Notes: generated by a model not told the origin, from the sequence alone. A DNA stretch of 64,000 nucleotides from Corynebacterium ulceribovis DSM 45146 (GCF_000372445.1 NZ_AQUY01000002.1:461561-525560); one strand, 5' to 3'; positions 1 through 11,393 are shown, counted from the stretch's first letter. Translations and numbers: made by a program.

Positions 1-1212
1 CACGACCCTGATGGGGCCGGTGCTGCGGTATTGGCTGCGATGGGGAAGTTGGCCCGCGCGACCGTTGATACTTTGGCGGAACGCACTGGGCTGCAGGTTG
101 TTGGTGTGACCGGGTCGGCGGGTAAAACTTCGACGAAGGACCTGATTGCGTCGGTACTGCAGGGCGACGGGCCGACCGTTGCGCCGCCGGGCAGCTTCAA
201 CAATGAGCTTGGGCACCCGTACACCGCACTGCGGGTAGGGCAGGACACCAAATACTTGGTCGCAGAAATGTCGGCCCGCGGTATTGGCCATATTGCGCAC
301 CTCGCGGAGATCGCGCCACCGAAAATCGGTGTCGTGCTCAACGTTGGATCCGCGCACCTAGGCGAATTCGGATCGCGGGAGAATATTGCACAGGCGAAAG
401 GCGAGCTGGTGGAAGCGCTACCAGCCGACGGCACCGCCATCCTCAATGCCGATGATGACTTGGTCTCCGCGATGGATAAGCGGACTGCGGCACCGGTACT
501 GAAATATTCCACTGCCGCACATGCCGCCGCCAACCCGCAGGTGCAGATTTACGCCACCGACATTCAGCTTGATGAAGTCGCGCGTGCCTCGTTTACGTTG
601 AACCTACCTGGGGCGACCCCGCAATCAGTGCGACTGCAGATTTTTGGCCTGCATCAAGTCTCCAATGCGCTGGCTGCCGCAGCTGTCGGCCATGCGGTCG
701 GGTTGTCGGCGCAGCACATTGCGCAGGCGCTATCCGCTCACACAGCGGCGTCGGCGAATCGGATGGATGTGCGCACCCGCGCCGATGGGGTCACCATTAT
801 TAATGACTCCTACAACGCCAACCCGGAATCCATGCGGGCAGGCATCGCAGCGCTGGCGTACACCGTCTCCGCGCGACCAGATGCCAACTCGTGGGCAGTG
901 CTAGGGCAGATGGGCGAACTCGGCGATGACGCGATTGGCGAACATGAAGCCCTCGCCGAGGTCCTAGACTCGCGCCACATCTCCCATCTGGTGGTTGTTG
1001 GCGACGGTCCAGCGCGGAGCGCCCTCGCGAAAGCTGCGCAGAAGCGCGGTATAAATACTGTGTCTGTAGCCGACACTGACGCCGCGATTTCCGTGGTGTC
1101 CCGCGGCGCCCGACCAGGCGATGTCGTGCTGGTCAAAGCGTCTTACGCGGACCGGCTGTGGCGCGTGGCCGAAGGATTGTTGGCAGGCAGTGAACTAAAG
1201 GAGAATAAGTAG
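1..1212 (+). CDS. murF: UDP-N-acetylmuramoyl-tripeptide--D-alanyl-D-alanine ligase, 5' end outside window
   Basis: MurF adds the D-Ala-D-Ala dipeptide to UDP-MurNAc-tripeptide in the cytoplasm, the last Mur-ligase step. The frame is open from base 1, so the N-terminal part of the gene (roughly 100 residues by family length) lies outside the window; 403 residues are visible. The ATP-binding loop GSAGKTST falls at about visible residue 38-45, followed by the central Mur-ligase domain ([11 protein letters not shown] near the middle) and the C-terminal domain. The TTG and ATG near base 31-40 are internal codons, not the start. mraY follows after 2 bases, so the two are surely cotranscribed. Confidence 0.95.
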   Translation, partial: HDPDGAGAAVLAAMGKLARATVDTLAERTGLQVVGVTGSAGKTSTKDLIASVLQGDGPTVAPPGSFNNELGHPYTALRVGQDTKYLVAEMSARGIGHIAHLAEIAPPKIGVVLNVGSAHLGEFGSRENIAQAKGELVEALPADGTAILNADDDLVSAMDKRTAAPVLKYSTAAHAAANPQVQIYATDIQLDEVARASFTLNLPGATPQSVRLQIFGLHQVSNALAAAAVGHAVGLSAQHIAQALSAHTAASANRMDVRTRADGVTIINDSYNANPESMRAGIAALAYTVSARPDANSWAVLGQMGELGDDAIGEHEALAEVLDSRHISHLVVVGDGPARSALAKAAQKRGINTVSVADTDAAISVVSRGARPGDVVLVKASYADRLWRVAEGLLAGSELKENK

Positions 1213-1214
1213 CG

Positions 1215-2321
1215 ATGACGCAGATCATCATCAGCGGTGTGGTGGCATTCCTGGTTTCGGTGTTTCTCACCCCAGTGCTGATTAAGAAATTCTCCGACGG
1301 CGGAATCGGCCAGGAGATCCGCGAAGATGGCCCTGCCAGCCACTTCGTCAAACGCGGCACCCCAACCATGGGCGGCATCGCAATCATCATTGGTTTGTTG
1401 GCCGGTTACATCGCCGCGACCGGCATCGGTTTTGCCACCACCGGCTACGGCCCATCGGCCTCCGGCCTGCTAGTTCTCGGCCTGACGCTGGCCATGGGTG
1501 CCATTGGCTTTGCCGACGACTCCATTAAAGTCTTCAAAAGCCGCAACTTGGGTCTGAACAAAACCCAGAAGCTGGTGCTGCAGTTCGTCGCCGCGATTGC
1601 CTTCGGCCTGCTGGCGCTGCTGTTTAAAGACGACATGGGGTACACCCCAGCGTCGACGCACCTGTCCTTCATCCGCGACCTGGACACCGTCAACATTGCG
1701 ATTGGCCCAACCATCGTTGGTGTCGTCATCTTCTTGGCGTTCATCTACATTCTGGTCGCCGCTTGGACCAACGCGGTGAACCTCACCGACGGCCTTGATG
1801 GTTTGGCGGCCGGCACCATGTCGATTCTGCTGGGCGCCTACACGTTGATTACTTGGTGGCAGTTCCGCAATAGCTGCTCCTCGGACATCATCGGCGGCTG
1901 CTACGCCGTCCGCGACCCGTTCGACTTGGCGCTCATCACTGCCGCAGCCCTCGGCGGTTGCCTCGGTTTCCTGTGGTGGAATGCGCACCCAGCAAAGATT
2001 TTTATGGGCGATACCGGTTCGCTGGCACTCGGTGGCCTCGTCGCAGGTGTGTCGGTGATGTCCCGCACGGAGCTGCTCATGGTCATTATCGGTGGCATTT
2101 TCGTGGTGGAAGCCGCGTCCGTGGTCATTCAGGTGATTGTGTTTAAGTCCACCGGTAAGCGTTTCTTCAAGATGGCGCCAATCCACCACCACTTCGAACA
2201 TTCCGGCTGGGCGGAAACCACCGTTGTTGTGCGTTTCTGCTTGATTGCCCTGGGCCTAGCCATGCTCGGCGTGTCCATTTTCTACGGTGAGTGGCTGTCC
2301 GTCACTGGGGAGGGGGTCTAA
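1215..2321 (+). CDS. mraY: phospho-N-acetylmuramoyl-pentapeptide-transferase
   Basis: MraY transfers phospho-MurNAc-pentapeptide from UDP to undecaprenyl phosphate, making lipid I at the inner face of the membrane. The 368-residue protein has about ten hydrophobic segments and the family motifs: the DD pair in FADDSIK (about residue 100), [17 protein letters not shown], and the histidine-rich APIHHHFEH near the C-terminus. Length is normal for the family. It starts 2 bases after murF and its TAA overlaps the murD ATG by one base, which suggests translational coupling within the mur operon. Confidence 0.97.
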   Translation: MTQIIISGVVAFLVSVFLTPVLIKKFSDGGIGQEIREDGPASHFVKRGTPTMGGIAIIIGLLAGYIAATGIGFATTGYGPSASGLLVLGLTLAMGAIGFADDSIKVFKSRNLGLNKTQKLVLQFVAAIAFGLLALLFKDDMGYTPASTHLSFIRDLDTVNIAIGPTIVGVVIFLAFIYILVAAWTNAVNLTDGLDGLAAGTMSILLGAYTLITWWQFRNSCSSDIIGGCYAVRDPFDLALITAAALGGCLGFLWWNAHPAKIFMGDTGSLALGGLVAGVSVMSRTELLMVIIGGIFVVEAASVVIQVIVFKSTGKRFFKMAPIHHHFEHSGWAETTVVVRFCLIALGLAMLGVSIFYGEWLSVTGEGV

Positions 2322-3742
2322 TGTCCAGCCTCGAACTACTGCGTTCCGGCCCCGTTTTGATTGCGGGTGCCGGTGTATCCGGTGCCGGTTCCGCTGCGAT
2401 GGTGCGCCAGCTTGGTGCCACCGACCTGTACATCGCGGATGATAACGCCGACCGCGGCCAAGCCGTTGCTGCGGCCAATAACGCCACGTGGTTGACCACC
2501 GAGCAGGCGATTGATTTTCTGCCGCAGATCAACTTGGTGGTGACCTCCCCGGGTTGGGCGCCGCACACACCATTGCTCGCGGCGGCCACCGAGGCTGGCA
2601 TCAGCGTGATTGGTGATGTGCAGGTTGCTTGGGAAGGCGATCAAGCCGGCCGTTTCGGCGAGCCGCGCACCTGGGTCGTCATCACCGGCACAAACGGCAA
2701 AACCACCACGACCGCCATGACCACCGCGATGCTCCTTGCCGACGGTCAGGCCGCCCAGTCAGTTGGCAATATTGGTATCGCTTTGCAGGATGCATTGTCG
2801 GCACCGGAGCGTATTGACGTTTTGGTCGCCGAATTGTCGAGTTTTCAGCTGCACTGGGCGCCAGAGCTGCGGCCACAGGCCGGTGCGCTGCTGAATCTGG
2901 CGGAGGACCATCTGGACTGGCATGGTTCGATGGAAAACTATGCCGTAGATAAAGCTCGCGCATTGACCGGCGAAATCGCTGTTGTTGGTATCGACGATGC
3001 TGTCGTCAAAAAGCAATTGGCCCAGGTCTACCCACAACAATCCGCAGTACCGGCCCGCCTGGTCCCCTTTACGTTGGGGGAGCCGGAGGCCGGGGAGTTC
3101 GGTGTGCGCGATGGCATGCTGGTGGATAACTGCTTCGGTGACAATGTGGCGTTGGCACCGGCAACCGGGATTTCTCCGGCAGGTCCGGCTGGTGTGCTTG
3201 ATGCCTTAGCGGCGGCGGCGCTGGCTCGGTCGCAGGGGGCCTCGGCGGAAGCGATTGCTACGGCGCTGCGGGAGTTTACGGTGCAGCCGCACCGCGGACA
3301 GGTCGTCCACGAGGCTGGTCAAGTCAAATGGGTTGACGATTCGAAGGCGACAAACCCGCACGCCGCTGATGCCGCCCTGCGCGGCCACGATTCAGTGGTG
3401 TGGGTTGCCGGTGGTCAGCTCAAAGGCGCTGCCGTCGATGAGCTAATTACGCAGCATAAGCATCGGATGCGTGCGGCGATTGTGCTTGGTGCGGACCGGC
3501 AGCTACTGGCGGATGCATTTGCACGCAGCGCACCAGACATTCCGCTGACCGTGCTGGATAACACCGACCCTGACACCGTGATGAGTGATGTAGCGGCCGC
3601 TGCAGTAGCGGTCGCACAGCCCGGCGACGTGGTGCTACTGGCACCAGCCGCCGCAAGTTTAGATATGTTCTCCGGGATGGCCGCGCGCGGAGACCGCTTC
3701 GCCGAAGCTGCCGTCGCCGCGACACCGGGCCAGAAAGGCTAA
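2321..3742 (+). CDS. murD: UDP-N-acetylmuramoyl-L-alanine--D-glutamate ligase
   Basis: MurD adds D-glutamate to UDP-MurNAc-L-Ala in the cytoplasm. The protein is 473 residues from the ATG at 2321, which shares its A with the mraY stop codon; an in-frame codon at 2291 is possible but lies inside mraY and has no reason to be used. An N-terminal Rossmann-like domain (VLIAGAGVSGAGSA) is followed by the ATP loop GTNGKTTT at about residue 122-129 and the C-terminal ligase domain with VDDSKATNPHA. ftsW starts 2 bases after the stop. Confidence 0.96.
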   Translation: MSSLELLRSGPVLIAGAGVSGAGSAAMVRQLGATDLYIADDNADRGQAVAAANNATWLTTEQAIDFLPQINLVVTSPGWAPHTPLLAAATEAGISVIGDVQVAWEGDQAGRFGEPRTWVVITGTNGKTTTTAMTTAMLLADGQAAQSVGNIGIALQDALSAPERIDVLVAELSSFQLHWAPELRPQAGALLNLAEDHLDWHGSMENYAVDKARALTGEIAVVGIDDAVVKKQLAQVYPQQSAVPARLVPFTLGEPEAGEFGVRDGMLVDNCFGDNVALAPATGISPAGPAGVLDALAAAALARSQGASAEAIATALREFTVQPHRGQVVHEAGQVKWVDDSKATNPHAADAALRGHDSVVWVAGGQLKGAAVDELITQHKHRMRAAIVLGADRQLLADAFARSAPDIPLTVLDNTDPDTVMSDVAAAAVAVAQPGDVVLLAPAAASLDMFSGMAARGDRFAEAAVAATPGQKG

Positions 3743-3744
3743 CC

Positions 3745-5292
3745 ATGACCACCGCCAAGACAGCGAAACCAACGTTCGGGCAGCGGCTCGGGGACGTCCT
3801 GTCGCGGCCACTGACTGACTACATTGGCATCCTGGCCGTCACCGGTGCGCTGACCGTCATCGGCATGCTGATGGTGCTGTCCAGCTCGATGGCAATGTCG
3901 GTGCAGGAAAACAACTCGGTGTGGGCGATTGCGCTGCGCCAATTCATGATGGTTTTCGCCGGGCTGGTCGCCATGTGGATTATGATGCGCATCCGGCCAG
4001 CACATCTGCGCCGCCTTGGCGTACCCATGATGGCCGTTGCCATTATTTTGCTGGTTTTGGTGCTGATTCCGGGTCTGGGTACGGGTCTGGAGCAGATGGG
4101 TTCGCAGTCCTGGCTGGTCCTGGGGCCGCTGACACTACAGCCGTCTGAGGTTGCGAAGTTCACGCTCGGTGTGTGGGGCTCAGCTTTCCTGGCAAAGCGC
4201 CTGCGAGAAGCGCGCGATGTGATCAGCCTCTTCGGTACTTTTATCATCGTTATTGCGCTGGTGCTGGTCTTGGTGCTGCTGGAGCGCGACCTCGGCATGA
4301 TGGCATCGCTGGCGGTCGTTGTTGTGGCGCTGAGCTGGTTCGGCGGTATGCCACGCTGGATTGTCACCCTCGGCTCGGTCGTACTGGCGTTGGCACTGGT
4401 CGTTTTCACCGCGACCGTCGGTTTCCGTTCCACCCGTATTTCGGTGTATTTGGAAGGTCTGCGCGGCAACTTCTTGGACACCCAGGGTGCGGCGTACCAG
4501 TCGTACCAGGGGTACCTTTCGCTTGCTGACGGAGGCATCAATGGCGTCGGGTTAGGGCAGTCAAGGGCCAAGTGGTTCTACCTGCCGGAAGCGAAAAATG
4601 ACTTCGTATTCGCCATCGTCGGCGAAGAGCTCGGCTTCATCGGCGCCATGATGGTGGTGCTGCTGTTCCTGATGCTCGGCTTTTTCGGTATGCGCATTGC
4701 AATGCGGTCGAAGGACCCGTTCCTGCGGCTACTCGCTGCGACTACCACCACCGGTATTGTCGTGCAGGCCTTTGTGAACATGGGCTATGTCGTTGGTTTG
4801 CTGCCGGTGACCGGTCTGCAGCTGCCACTGATTTCCGCCGGCGGTACTTCGGTGATTATTACCTTGGCATCGATGGGATTGCTGGCGAGCTGCGCCCGCC
4901 ATGAACCAGAAGCAATCTCGGCAATGCAGGAAAATGGGCGGCCAGCATTCGACCGCTGGTTGATGCTGCCGGAGCCAACCAATGCGCTCAGTACGAGCGC
5001 GGAGCGGGCCGACAAGCCGAAGCGGGCATCAGGCCAGCAGCGCTTCGGGGAACCAGTTACTGCTCGGTCGAGTGCGCAGCGGCGTGCCCGCGGCGCAATG
5101 CCACCGGCGGCCGGTCGAGCGGGTGGCCGCAGCACCGGTGGCCACAGTACTGGCGGCCACGCTAGTAGTCGCAGCACAGGTGGGGCAGCCCGCCGCGGAA
5201 CTGAGCGCAGCGCCTATCGTGGTGAACAGCGCTACTCGCCGTCGCCTCGCCGCGGCGAGTACAACCCATCTGAACGCAGGAGGAACCGATGA
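3745..5292 (+). CDS. ftsW: SEDS-family septal peptidoglycan glycosyltransferase FtsW
   Basis: FtsW is the membrane glycosyltransferase that polymerises lipid II at the septum together with a class B penicillin-binding protein. The 515-residue protein carries about ten membrane segments in residues 30-390 with SEDS hallmarks such as the segment from QPSEVAKF and the region [12 protein letters not shown], then PLISAGGTS. Residues from about 410 to the end form a hydrophilic tail rich in Arg, Ser and Gly, including repeated STGG stretches; a long basic cytoplasmic tail is common in actinobacterial FtsW. The stop overlaps the murG start as ATGA. Confidence 0.95.
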   Translation: MTTAKTAKPTFGQRLGDVLSRPLTDYIGILAVTGALTVIGMLMVLSSSMAMSVQENNSVWAIALRQFMMVFAGLVAMWIMMRIRPAHLRRLGVPMMAVAIILLVLVLIPGLGTGLEQMGSQSWLVLGPLTLQPSEVAKFTLGVWGSAFLAKRLREARDVISLFGTFIIVIALVLVLVLLERDLGMMASLAVVVVALSWFGGMPRWIVTLGSVVLALALVVFTATVGFRSTRISVYLEGLRGNFLDTQGAAYQSYQGYLSLADGGINGVGLGQSRAKWFYLPEAKNDFVFAIVGEELGFIGAMMVVLLFLMLGFFGMRIAMRSKDPFLRLLAATTTTGIVVQAFVNMGYVVGLLPVTGLQLPLISAGGTSVIITLASMGLLASCARHEPEAISAMQENGRPAFDRWLMLPEPTNALSTSAERADKPKRASGQQRFGEPVTARSSAQRRARGAMPPAAGRAGGRSTGGHSTGGHASSRSTGGAARRGTERSAYRGEQRYSPSPRRGEYNPSERRRNR

Positions 5293-6404
5293 CCGCAACG
5301 CCCGTCCAACCAATTTCCGTGGTGGTGGCCGGAGGCGGCACCGCCGGACACATTGAACCGGCGATGGCGGTGGCTGATGCCCTGCGCGCCAAAGACGACC
5401 GCAGCCGCATCACCGCGTTGGGAACCGCGCGAGGATTAGAATCTGACCTCATCCCCGCCCGCGGCTATGAACTGCAGCTGATTAACCCAGTGCCTGTGCC
5501 GCGAAAGCTGAATGCGGATCTGTTCAAACTGCCATTCCGGGTGCTCAAAGCGGTGCAGCAGACGAAGAAAGTTTTGGACGATTCCCAGGCTGATGTCCTC
5601 ATCGGTTTCGGCGGCTATGTCTCCGCACCGGCATATATCGCTGCGAAACTAGCCAAGCGCAAGCCAAAAATTTTCGTGCATGAAGCTAATGCCCGCGCAG
5701 GCCTTGCGAACAAGCTAGGTACCTGGCTGGGAGGCACAGCCCTGGCGGCGGTGCCTGGCTCCGGCCTGAAAGCTGATGTGGTCGGTATCCCCGTGCGCCG
5801 AACCATCACGGAGATGTCCCGCTCGGAGCTGCGCGCGGAGGCCCGCGAGTATTTCGGTTTGCCAGCTGATGGACCAGTGCTGCTGGTCAGTGGTGGATCG
5901 CAGGGCGCGCAGTCGCTGAATAATGCGGTGTTGGGCGCGCAGGATGCGTTGTCGGATGCGGGCATTGCGGTGCTGCATGGCTATGGCAAGAAAAATGAAG
6001 TGACGGTCACTCAGCGGCCAGGCGGCGCGCCGTATGTGGCGCTGCCATATATTGACCGGATGGATTTGGCGTATGCCGCTGCGGACCTGATGGTGTGCCG
6101 CGCTGGCGCTATGACGGTGGCGGAGGTGTCGGCGACTGGGCTGCCGGCGGTGTATGTGCCGCTGCCGCATGGCAATGGGGAACAGGAACTAAATGCCCGC
6201 CCAGTGGTTGATGCCGGTGGCGGTATTATTGTGAAAGATTCCGATTTGACCCCAGAGCGGCTGGCCGAGGTGGTCATTCCGTTTGTCACCAACTCCGAAG
6301 CGCTTGCGGAGTCCTCTCGGGCTGCGGCGCTTGTTGGCCACCGCGGTGCCGCGGATCATATCGCTGAACTCATCTTTTCTGCTGCCGAAGGAGCTGCCCA
6401 ATGA
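5289..6404 (+). CDS. murG: undecaprenyldiphospho-muramoylpentapeptide beta-N-acetylglucosaminyltransferase
   Basis: MurG adds GlcNAc to lipid I, producing lipid II on the cytoplasmic face of the membrane. The 371-residue GT-B enzyme shows the N-terminal glycine-rich loop [13 protein letters not shown], the second glycine-rich motif [10 protein letters not shown] near residue 200, and the UDP-GlcNAc-binding stretch [10 protein letters not shown]. Its ATG overlaps the ftsW stop (ATGA at 5289) and its stop overlaps the murC start (ATGA at 6401), so all three are translationally coupled. Confidence 0.97.
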   Translation: MTATPVQPISVVVAGGGTAGHIEPAMAVADALRAKDDRSRITALGTARGLESDLIPARGYELQLINPVPVPRKLNADLFKLPFRVLKAVQQTKKVLDDSQADVLIGFGGYVSAPAYIAAKLAKRKPKIFVHEANARAGLANKLGTWLGGTALAAVPGSGLKADVVGIPVRRTITEMSRSELRAEAREYFGLPADGPVLLVSGGSQGAQSLNNAVLGAQDALSDAGIAVLHGYGKKNEVTVTQRPGGAPYVALPYIDRMDLAYAAADLMVCRAGAMTVAEVSATGLPAVYVPLPHGNGEQELNARPVVDAGGGIIVKDSDLTPERLAEVVIPFVTNSEALAESSRAAALVGHRGAADHIAELIFSAAEGAAQ

Positions 6405-7855
6405 CCGCTGCAAACGCACATCGCCCATTGGATCCGCGCCTAGAACGCGTCCACATGATTGGTATTGGCGGCTCCGGCATGTCCGGTGTTGCCCGCATTT
6501 TGCTCGACCGCGGCGCCGAAGTCACCGGCTCCGACGTCAAAGAATCCCGCGCCGTGATTGGGCTGCGGGCGGTTGGCGCGAAGATTAATGTCGGCCACGC
6601 CGGTGAGAACCTGGACCTTGGTTCGGCGGCACCGACCTGCGTCGTGGTGTCTTTCGCGGCGATTCCGCAGGACAACCCAGAGCTGATGCGCGCCCACGCC
6701 GAAGGCATTCCGGTGCTGCGCCGCTCTGATGTGCTGGCGTTGCTCATGGCGGGCTACCAGCAAGTCCTCGTTGCTGGCACCCACGGCAAAACCTCCACCA
6801 CGTCGATGACGGTTGCAGCGATCCAATCCGCACGGTTGGACCCAAGCTTCGCGGTTGGCGGCTTGATCTCCAGAGCCGGTGTCAACGCGCACCACGGCAG
6901 CGGGAATGTGTTCATTGCCGAGGCCGATGAATCGGACGCGTCGCTGTTGGGTTACGCCCCCAACGTTGCCGTATTGACGAATGTCGAGCCCGATCACCTG
7001 GATTTCTTCGGCACCTCCGAGAAGTACTTCGCAGTATTCAACGAATTCGCTGACCTGCTGCCAGATGATGGTGTGCTGATTGTCTGCTTGGAAGATGCTG
7101 GGGCTGCGTCGGTTGGCCTCTACGCCCAGTCGAAGGGCACCACAGTGTGGGGCTACGGCGGGGCAGAGGCTGCCGCCAAGTTCCCGGAAATCCCGTTGGT
7201 AGGTGAGCTGCACCAGTGGCGGGCGAACAAAGTCGGCGCGGAAGTGGACGTCACGGTCAACGGCCAGTCGGCGCAGTTCCAGCTACAACAGCCTGGCCGC
7301 CACATGGCACTGAATGCACTCGCGGCAATTTTGGCGGGTGTGGCCGTTGACGCTGACTTAAACAAGCTCGCTGCTGGGCTGTCGGACTTTACCGGAGTGC
7401 GCCGCCGCTTCGAGTACTACGGCACCGTGGCCAACGGGAACTTTGCGGGGGTGCGGGTCTATGATGACTACGCCCACCACCCAACTGAAGTGCAGGCCGT
7501 GCTCAATGCAGCGAAGGAAAAAGTGGCGCAAGAAGGTACCGGTGACGTCATCGCGGTATTCCAGCCACACCTGTATTCGCGGACTAAAGCTTTTGCCAAT
7601 GAGTTTGCGCAGGCCCTGTCGATTGCGGATTCGGTTGTCGTGTTGGACGTGTACGGTGCCCGAGAAGAACCAATGACTGGGGTCACGGGTGAGTTGATTG
7701 CCCAAAACGTCACTAAGCCCTGCCGTTATGAACCGGATTTCTTCCAGGTACCTGCCCGCGTTCGGGAGGTTGCCCACCCGCATGATGTTGTCCTGACAAT
7801 TGGTGCCGGTACCGTCACTATGCTGGCGGGCGAAATCTTGGACGCGCTGAGTTAG
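6401..7855 (+). CDS. murC: UDP-N-acetylmuramate--L-alanine ligase
   Basis: MurC joins L-alanine to UDP-MurNAc, the first Mur-ligase step. The 484-residue protein begins with the UDP-binding domain ([12 protein letters not shown]), has the ATP loop GTHGKTSTT at about residue 125-133, the central motif [10 protein letters not shown], and the C-terminal domain with [10 protein letters not shown]. Length fits the family. It overlaps murG by 4 bases and is followed 13 bases later by ftsQ. Confidence 0.97.
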   Translation: MTAANAHRPLDPRLERVHMIGIGGSGMSGVARILLDRGAEVTGSDVKESRAVIGLRAVGAKINVGHAGENLDLGSAAPTCVVVSFAAIPQDNPELMRAHAEGIPVLRRSDVLALLMAGYQQVLVAGTHGKTSTTSMTVAAIQSARLDPSFAVGGLISRAGVNAHHGSGNVFIAEADESDASLLGYAPNVAVLTNVEPDHLDFFGTSEKYFAVFNEFADLLPDDGVLIVCLEDAGAASVGLYAQSKGTTVWGYGGAEAAAKFPEIPLVGELHQWRANKVGAEVDVTVNGQSAQFQLQQPGRHMALNALAAILAGVAVDADLNKLAAGLSDFTGVRRRFEYYGTVANGNFAGVRVYDDYAHHPTEVQAVLNAAKEKVAQEGTGDVIAVFQPHLYSRTKAFANEFAQALSIADSVVVLDVYGAREEPMTGVTGELIAQNVTKPCRYEPDFFQVPARVREVAHPHDVVLTIGAGTVTMLAGEILDALS

Positions 7856-7868
7856 CTGAGCGAGTCGG

Positions 7869-8525
7869 ATGAAGAAACGCAACATCACCATCGCAGCGGG
7901 TATCGCCCTGCTGTTGGCGATTATCGCCGCAGCGGTGCTGTACTTTGTGCCCGTGCTGAAAGTGAAGACCATTGCTGTCGACGGCATGGGCTACACCCAG
8001 CAAGCTGAGGTTGACGCTGTGCTGGCCGACCTGAATGACACGAATTTGCTGCGCGTGGATACTGCGGCGGCAGCGAATAGACTCGTTGAACTGCCGTGGG
8101 TGGCGCGGGCGGCCGTGGACCGGGAACTGCCGAGCACCGTGGCGGTGACACTGGAAGAACACCAACCGCGAATGTTTTACCGGAACAAAGGCGAAAGCTA
8201 TCTGGTGAACGAAGAGGGGGAAGTGTTCCTGGTTGGTCCGCCGCCAAAAGGTACCGCTGAGCTGGCTGCTAAAGACCCGAAGCCGGAGACGGTGAAAGCG
8301 GCGCTGGACGTTATCAATGCACTTAATGACCCACTGCGTAAACTGGTGAAGAAGGTGGAAGCGAAAGGGCCGCGGGAGATCGTGCTGCAGCTCAATGATG
8401 GGCGGAGTGTGAACTTTGGTTCCACCGACAACCTGCATGACAAAGTGCTGGCAATGGAAACGGTGCTCAAGCGCGAGGGGAAGCACTGGGATGTGTCGAA
8501 CCCGTACTTGCCTGCGGTGAAATAG
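7869..8525 (+). CDS. ftsQ: cell division protein FtsQ
   Basis: FtsQ is a bitopic divisome protein that links the cytoplasmic ring to septal synthases. The 218-residue protein has a basic start (MKKRN), one membrane segment at about residues 6-28, then a POTRA-like domain (VKTIAVDGMGYTQQAEVDAVL) and the beta domain with VDRELPSTVAVTLEEHQPR. It is short, as in corynebacteria, because the cytoplasmic part is minimal. It is the last gene before the ftsZ promoter gap. Confidence 0.93.
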   Translation: MKKRNITIAAGIALLLAIIAAAVLYFVPVLKVKTIAVDGMGYTQQAEVDAVLADLNDTNLLRVDTAAAANRLVELPWVARAAVDRELPSTVAVTLEEHQPRMFYRNKGESYLVNEEGEVFLVGPPPKGTAELAAKDPKPETVKAALDVINALNDPLRKLVKKVEAKGPREIVLQLNDGRSVNFGSTDNLHDKVLAMETVLKREGKHWDVSNPYLPAVK

Positions 8526-8588
8526 CTTCACAAGGGGGTAACACTGCACCTCAAGGGCAGCTTTAGGGTTGCGACACGCACCCGCCGC

Positions 8589-8618
8589 TTGCCCCTAAAA
8601 CGCCGGAACATCTAAGAC
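8589..8618 (+). promoter_or_regulatory. candidate ftsZ promoter
   Basis: In the 146-base gap between ftsQ and ftsZ, TTGCCC (8589-8594) is followed after 18 bases by TAAGAC (8613-8618). Both fit loose actinobacterial -35 and -10 boxes. The predicted start would leave a leader of about 45 bases before the ftsZ ATG. This is inferred from sequence only; ftsZ genes of this group commonly have their own promoters. Confidence 0.4.
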
Positions 8619-8671
8619 AATAGACCCATCTCCGAAGAAGAAACTTACTGCGAAAGGCGAGCAACAAACTC

Positions 8672-9982
8672 ATGACCTCACCAAACAACTACCTCGCCGT
8701 CATCAAGGTCGTCGGTGTCGGCGGTGGCGGCGTTAACGCGGTCAACCGCATGATTGAAGAAGGCCTCAAAGGCGTCGAGTTCATTGCTGTGAACACCGAC
8801 TCGCAGGCCCTGATGTTCTCCGAAGCAGACATCAAACTGGACATCGGCCGCGAAGCAACCCGTGGCCTTGGTGCCGGTGCCAACCCAGAAGTGGGCCGCA
8901 CCTCCGCCGAAGAACACAAGGAAGAACTAGAAGAGACGCTCCGCGGCGCCGACATGGTCTTTGTTACCGCAGGTGAGGGCGGTGGCACCGGTACCGGCGC
9001 AGCTCCCGTGGTTGCAGCTATTGCCCGCAAACTCGGCGCACTGACCGTCGGCGTCGTCACCAAACCATTCTCCTTCGAAGGCCGCCGTCGCACCCGCCAA
9101 GCACAGGAAGGCATCGCGGAACTGCGCGAAGCCTGTGACACCTTGATCACCATTCCAAATGACCGTCTGCTGCAGATCGGTGAAATGGACACCTCCATGA
9201 TCGACGCCTTCCGCATGGCCGACGAGGTGCTCTTCAACGGTGTGCAGGGTATTACCGACCTGATTACCACCCCAGGTGTGATTAACGTTGACTTCGCCGA
9301 CGTTCGCTCGGTGATGGCTGGCGCCGGCTCCGCCATGATGGGTATTGGCTCCTCCCGCGGCGAAAACCGTGCAGTTAAGGCCGCCGAAGCAGCCGTGAAC
9401 TCCCCACTGCTGGAATCGTCCATGCAGGGTGCGAAGGCAGTGCTGCTGTCCTTTGCCGGCGGCTCCGACATGACCCTGATGGAAGTCAACCAGGCAGCGT
9501 CGCTGGTGGCGGAACAGTCCGACGAAGACGCCAACATCATTTTCGGTAACATCGTCGACGACAACTTGGGCGACGAAATCCGCGTCACCGTCATTGCCAC
9601 CGGCTTTGACGCTAACCAGCCGAACACCGGTGCTACGAAGCCAGCCGCACCAGCGGAACCATCCCTGCCAGGTGGCGACAACCTCGGCGCAGGCGCAGCT
9701 GCCGGTGCTGCAGGCGTTGGTGGGGCAGCGGAACCAGCCGCACGCCCAGCAACCGAAGCACCACGCACCTCCTTCCAGCAGCGCACCGCCGCAAACCCAA
9801 CCCCAGAACCACGCACCGACCGTGGCATGGAACGCGGCATGGATCGTGGCGCTGGTCGACACCGCGTCGGCGGCCGCTCCGGTGGACTGTTCACTTCCGG
9901 TGAGCAGACCTTCGCCCCACGCCAGTCGCAGCAAACCCCACCAGAAGAGGACGACCTGGACATCCCAGACTTCCTCCGCTAA
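8672..9982 (+). CDS. ftsZ: cell division GTPase FtsZ
   Basis: FtsZ is the tubulin-like GTPase that forms the division ring. The 436-residue protein shows the nucleotide-binding [13 protein letters not shown] near residue 16, the tubulin signature [10 protein letters not shown] near residue 105, and the T7-loop region DFADVRSVM. After about residue 320 comes a variable linker rich in Ala, Pro, Gly and Arg, ending in the conserved C-terminal peptide [10 protein letters not shown], which contacts partners such as SepF and FtsW. GAAAGGCGAG lies about a dozen bases before the ATG. Confidence 0.98.
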   Translation: MTSPNNYLAVIKVVGVGGGGVNAVNRMIEEGLKGVEFIAVNTDSQALMFSEADIKLDIGREATRGLGAGANPEVGRTSAEEHKEELEETLRGADMVFVTAGEGGGTGTGAAPVVAAIARKLGALTVGVVTKPFSFEGRRRTRQAQEGIAELREACDTLITIPNDRLLQIGEMDTSMIDAFRMADEVLFNGVQGITDLITTPGVINVDFADVRSVMAGAGSAMMGIGSSRGENRAVKAAEAAVNSPLLESSMQGAKAVLLSFAGGSDMTLMEVNQAASLVAEQSDEDANIIFGNIVDDNLGDEIRVTVIATGFDANQPNTGATKPAAPAEPSLPGGDNLGAGAAAGAAGVGGAAEPAARPATEAPRTSFQQRTAANPTPEPRTDRGMERGMDRGAGRHRVGGRSGGLFTSGEQTFAPRQSQQTPPEEDDLDIPDFLR

Positions 9983-10002
9983 CCCGCAACCCGAGGAACC
10001 TG

Positions 10003-10704
10003 ATGCCTGCCCAGCACCTGTTCACGCAGCGGCACGGCGGACACTCCCTGAGCCCCTATGATTCGCTGAATCTAGGGGCTCATGTTGGTGATAACCCCGA
10101 CGCCGTCACCGCGAACCGCCAAGAACTCGCGAGCCGAATCGGCCTGCCCCTTGACGACCTCATCTTCATGGAGCAAACCCACTCCGCCAACGTCGCCATC
10201 GTCGACCGCGCCACCGCCAGCCCAGTGCCAAACATCGACGCGTTGGTCACCGCCGACTTCGGTTGCGGATTAGTGGTTTTGGTTGCCGACTGCACGCCAA
10301 TTGTGCTTATTGACGACACCCACCACGTGATCGCGGTGGCCCATGCCGGTCGCGTTGGCGCAGAAGCAGGCATCTTGCCAGCAACCGTCAGCGCAATGCA
10401 GCAACTCGGCGCGACAGCCCAAACCACGAGCATGCATTTGGGGCCAGCTGCGTCGGGGAGCCGATACGAATTACCCGAAGAAATGGCCCGCAACGTCAAT
10501 AAGCAACTACCTGGAAGCCTCTGCCGAACCCTGCAGGGCACCTGGGGCATTGACGTGCGCGCCGGCCTAGTGCGACAAGCCGAAGCCCTGGGTATCCAGG
10601 ACATTTCCGTTGACCCGCGGTGCACCATTGCGTCGGAGGACCTGTTCTCCTACCGGCGGGCGCAAGGGGCAACCGGACGGCAAGCCGGTGTGGTGTGGCA
10701 GTGA
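10003..10704 (+). CDS. pgeF: peptidoglycan editing factor PgeF / multicopper-type laccase-domain protein
   Basis: This 233-residue protein belongs to the YfiH/PgeF family, which in characterised members corrects wrongly incorporated residues in peptidoglycan precursors (older annotations say polyphenol oxidase). Visible family features are TQRHGGHS at the start, DSLNLGAHVGDNP, FMEQTHSANVA, VADCTPIVL and VAHAGRVG, which supply the metal-site His and Cys residues. It starts 20 bases after ftsZ, its usual place in actinobacteria. The yggS gene that normally follows is absent here. Confidence 0.9.
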   Translation: MPAQHLFTQRHGGHSLSPYDSLNLGAHVGDNPDAVTANRQELASRIGLPLDDLIFMEQTHSANVAIVDRATASPVPNIDALVTADFGCGLVVLVADCTPIVLIDDTHHVIAVAHAGRVGAEAGILPATVSAMQQLGATAQTTSMHLGPAASGSRYELPEEMARNVNKQLPGSLCRTLQGTWGIDVRAGLVRQAEALGIQDISVDPRCTIASEDLFSYRRAQGATGRQAGVVWQ

Positions 10705-10797
10705 CAAAAACTTCAAATAAGGCGTGTCGGAACCCCAGAAGCGGACGAAAAACCAGTACGTTTAAGTGAGTAACAACCCAGGGAAGGAACGCAAACC

Positions 10798-11352
10798 ATG
10801 GCAGGTTTTCTAGAGCGCACGAAGGACTTCTTCGGACTGACGCCAATTGACGACTTCGAAGACGAGTACTTCGACGGTTACGACCGTGAATACGACCGCG
10901 GTGGCCGTGACCACGACGTTCGTGACGCGCGTGACATGCATGACGCCTACGAAACGCAGCACGCACCACGCCGCTACGCACGCCCAGCCGTCGACGAGCA
11001 CGACGACTACTACGAGCGTCGCGACGAGCGCCGTGCCCCACGCCTAGTCGAACCAGCCGCACCATCGGTGCCAGCAGTTGCAGAACCGCTGTACATCCCA
11101 GAAGAAATTACCCTGGTAGCCACCGAATACGGTGACGCCGTGCAGATTGGTGACGCAGTTAAGCGCGGTGACGTGGTGCTATTCGACGTATCGAATATGT
11201 CGACCGCCGAAGCAAAGCGCATCATCGACTTTGCTGCGGGCTTGGCATACGCATTCGACGGCCACTTCAAGCGCCGCTCCGGACGCGTATTTGAAATCGC
11301 CAAGATGGAATCCTTCAAGACCTACACCGCTGGTCAGCGCCAGTCCGTCTAA
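10798..11352 (+). CDS. sepF: cell division protein SepF
   Basis: SepF anchors FtsZ to the membrane in actinobacteria. The 184-residue protein has an N-terminal amphipathic segment (MAGFLERTKDFFGL), an acidic, Asp/Tyr/Arg-rich linker at about residues 18-95, and the SepF core starting near residue 100 (ITLVATEYGDAVQIGDAVK through VFEIAKME). GGGAAGGAA precedes the ATG. It sits 93 bases after pgeF, a gap large enough for a promoter of its own. Confidence 0.95.
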   Translation: MAGFLERTKDFFGLTPIDDFEDEYFDGYDREYDRGGRDHDVRDARDMHDAYETQHAPRRYARPAVDEHDDYYERRDERRAPRLVEPAAPSVPAVAEPLYIPEEITLVATEYGDAVQIGDAVKRGDVVLFDVSNMSTAEAKRIIDFAAGLAYAFDGHFKRRSGRVFEIAKMESFKTYTAGQRQSV

Positions 11353-11393
11353 CTGCGGGCAGAGCGCTGGTAGGACCGGCGCGCCTGCTGCGC

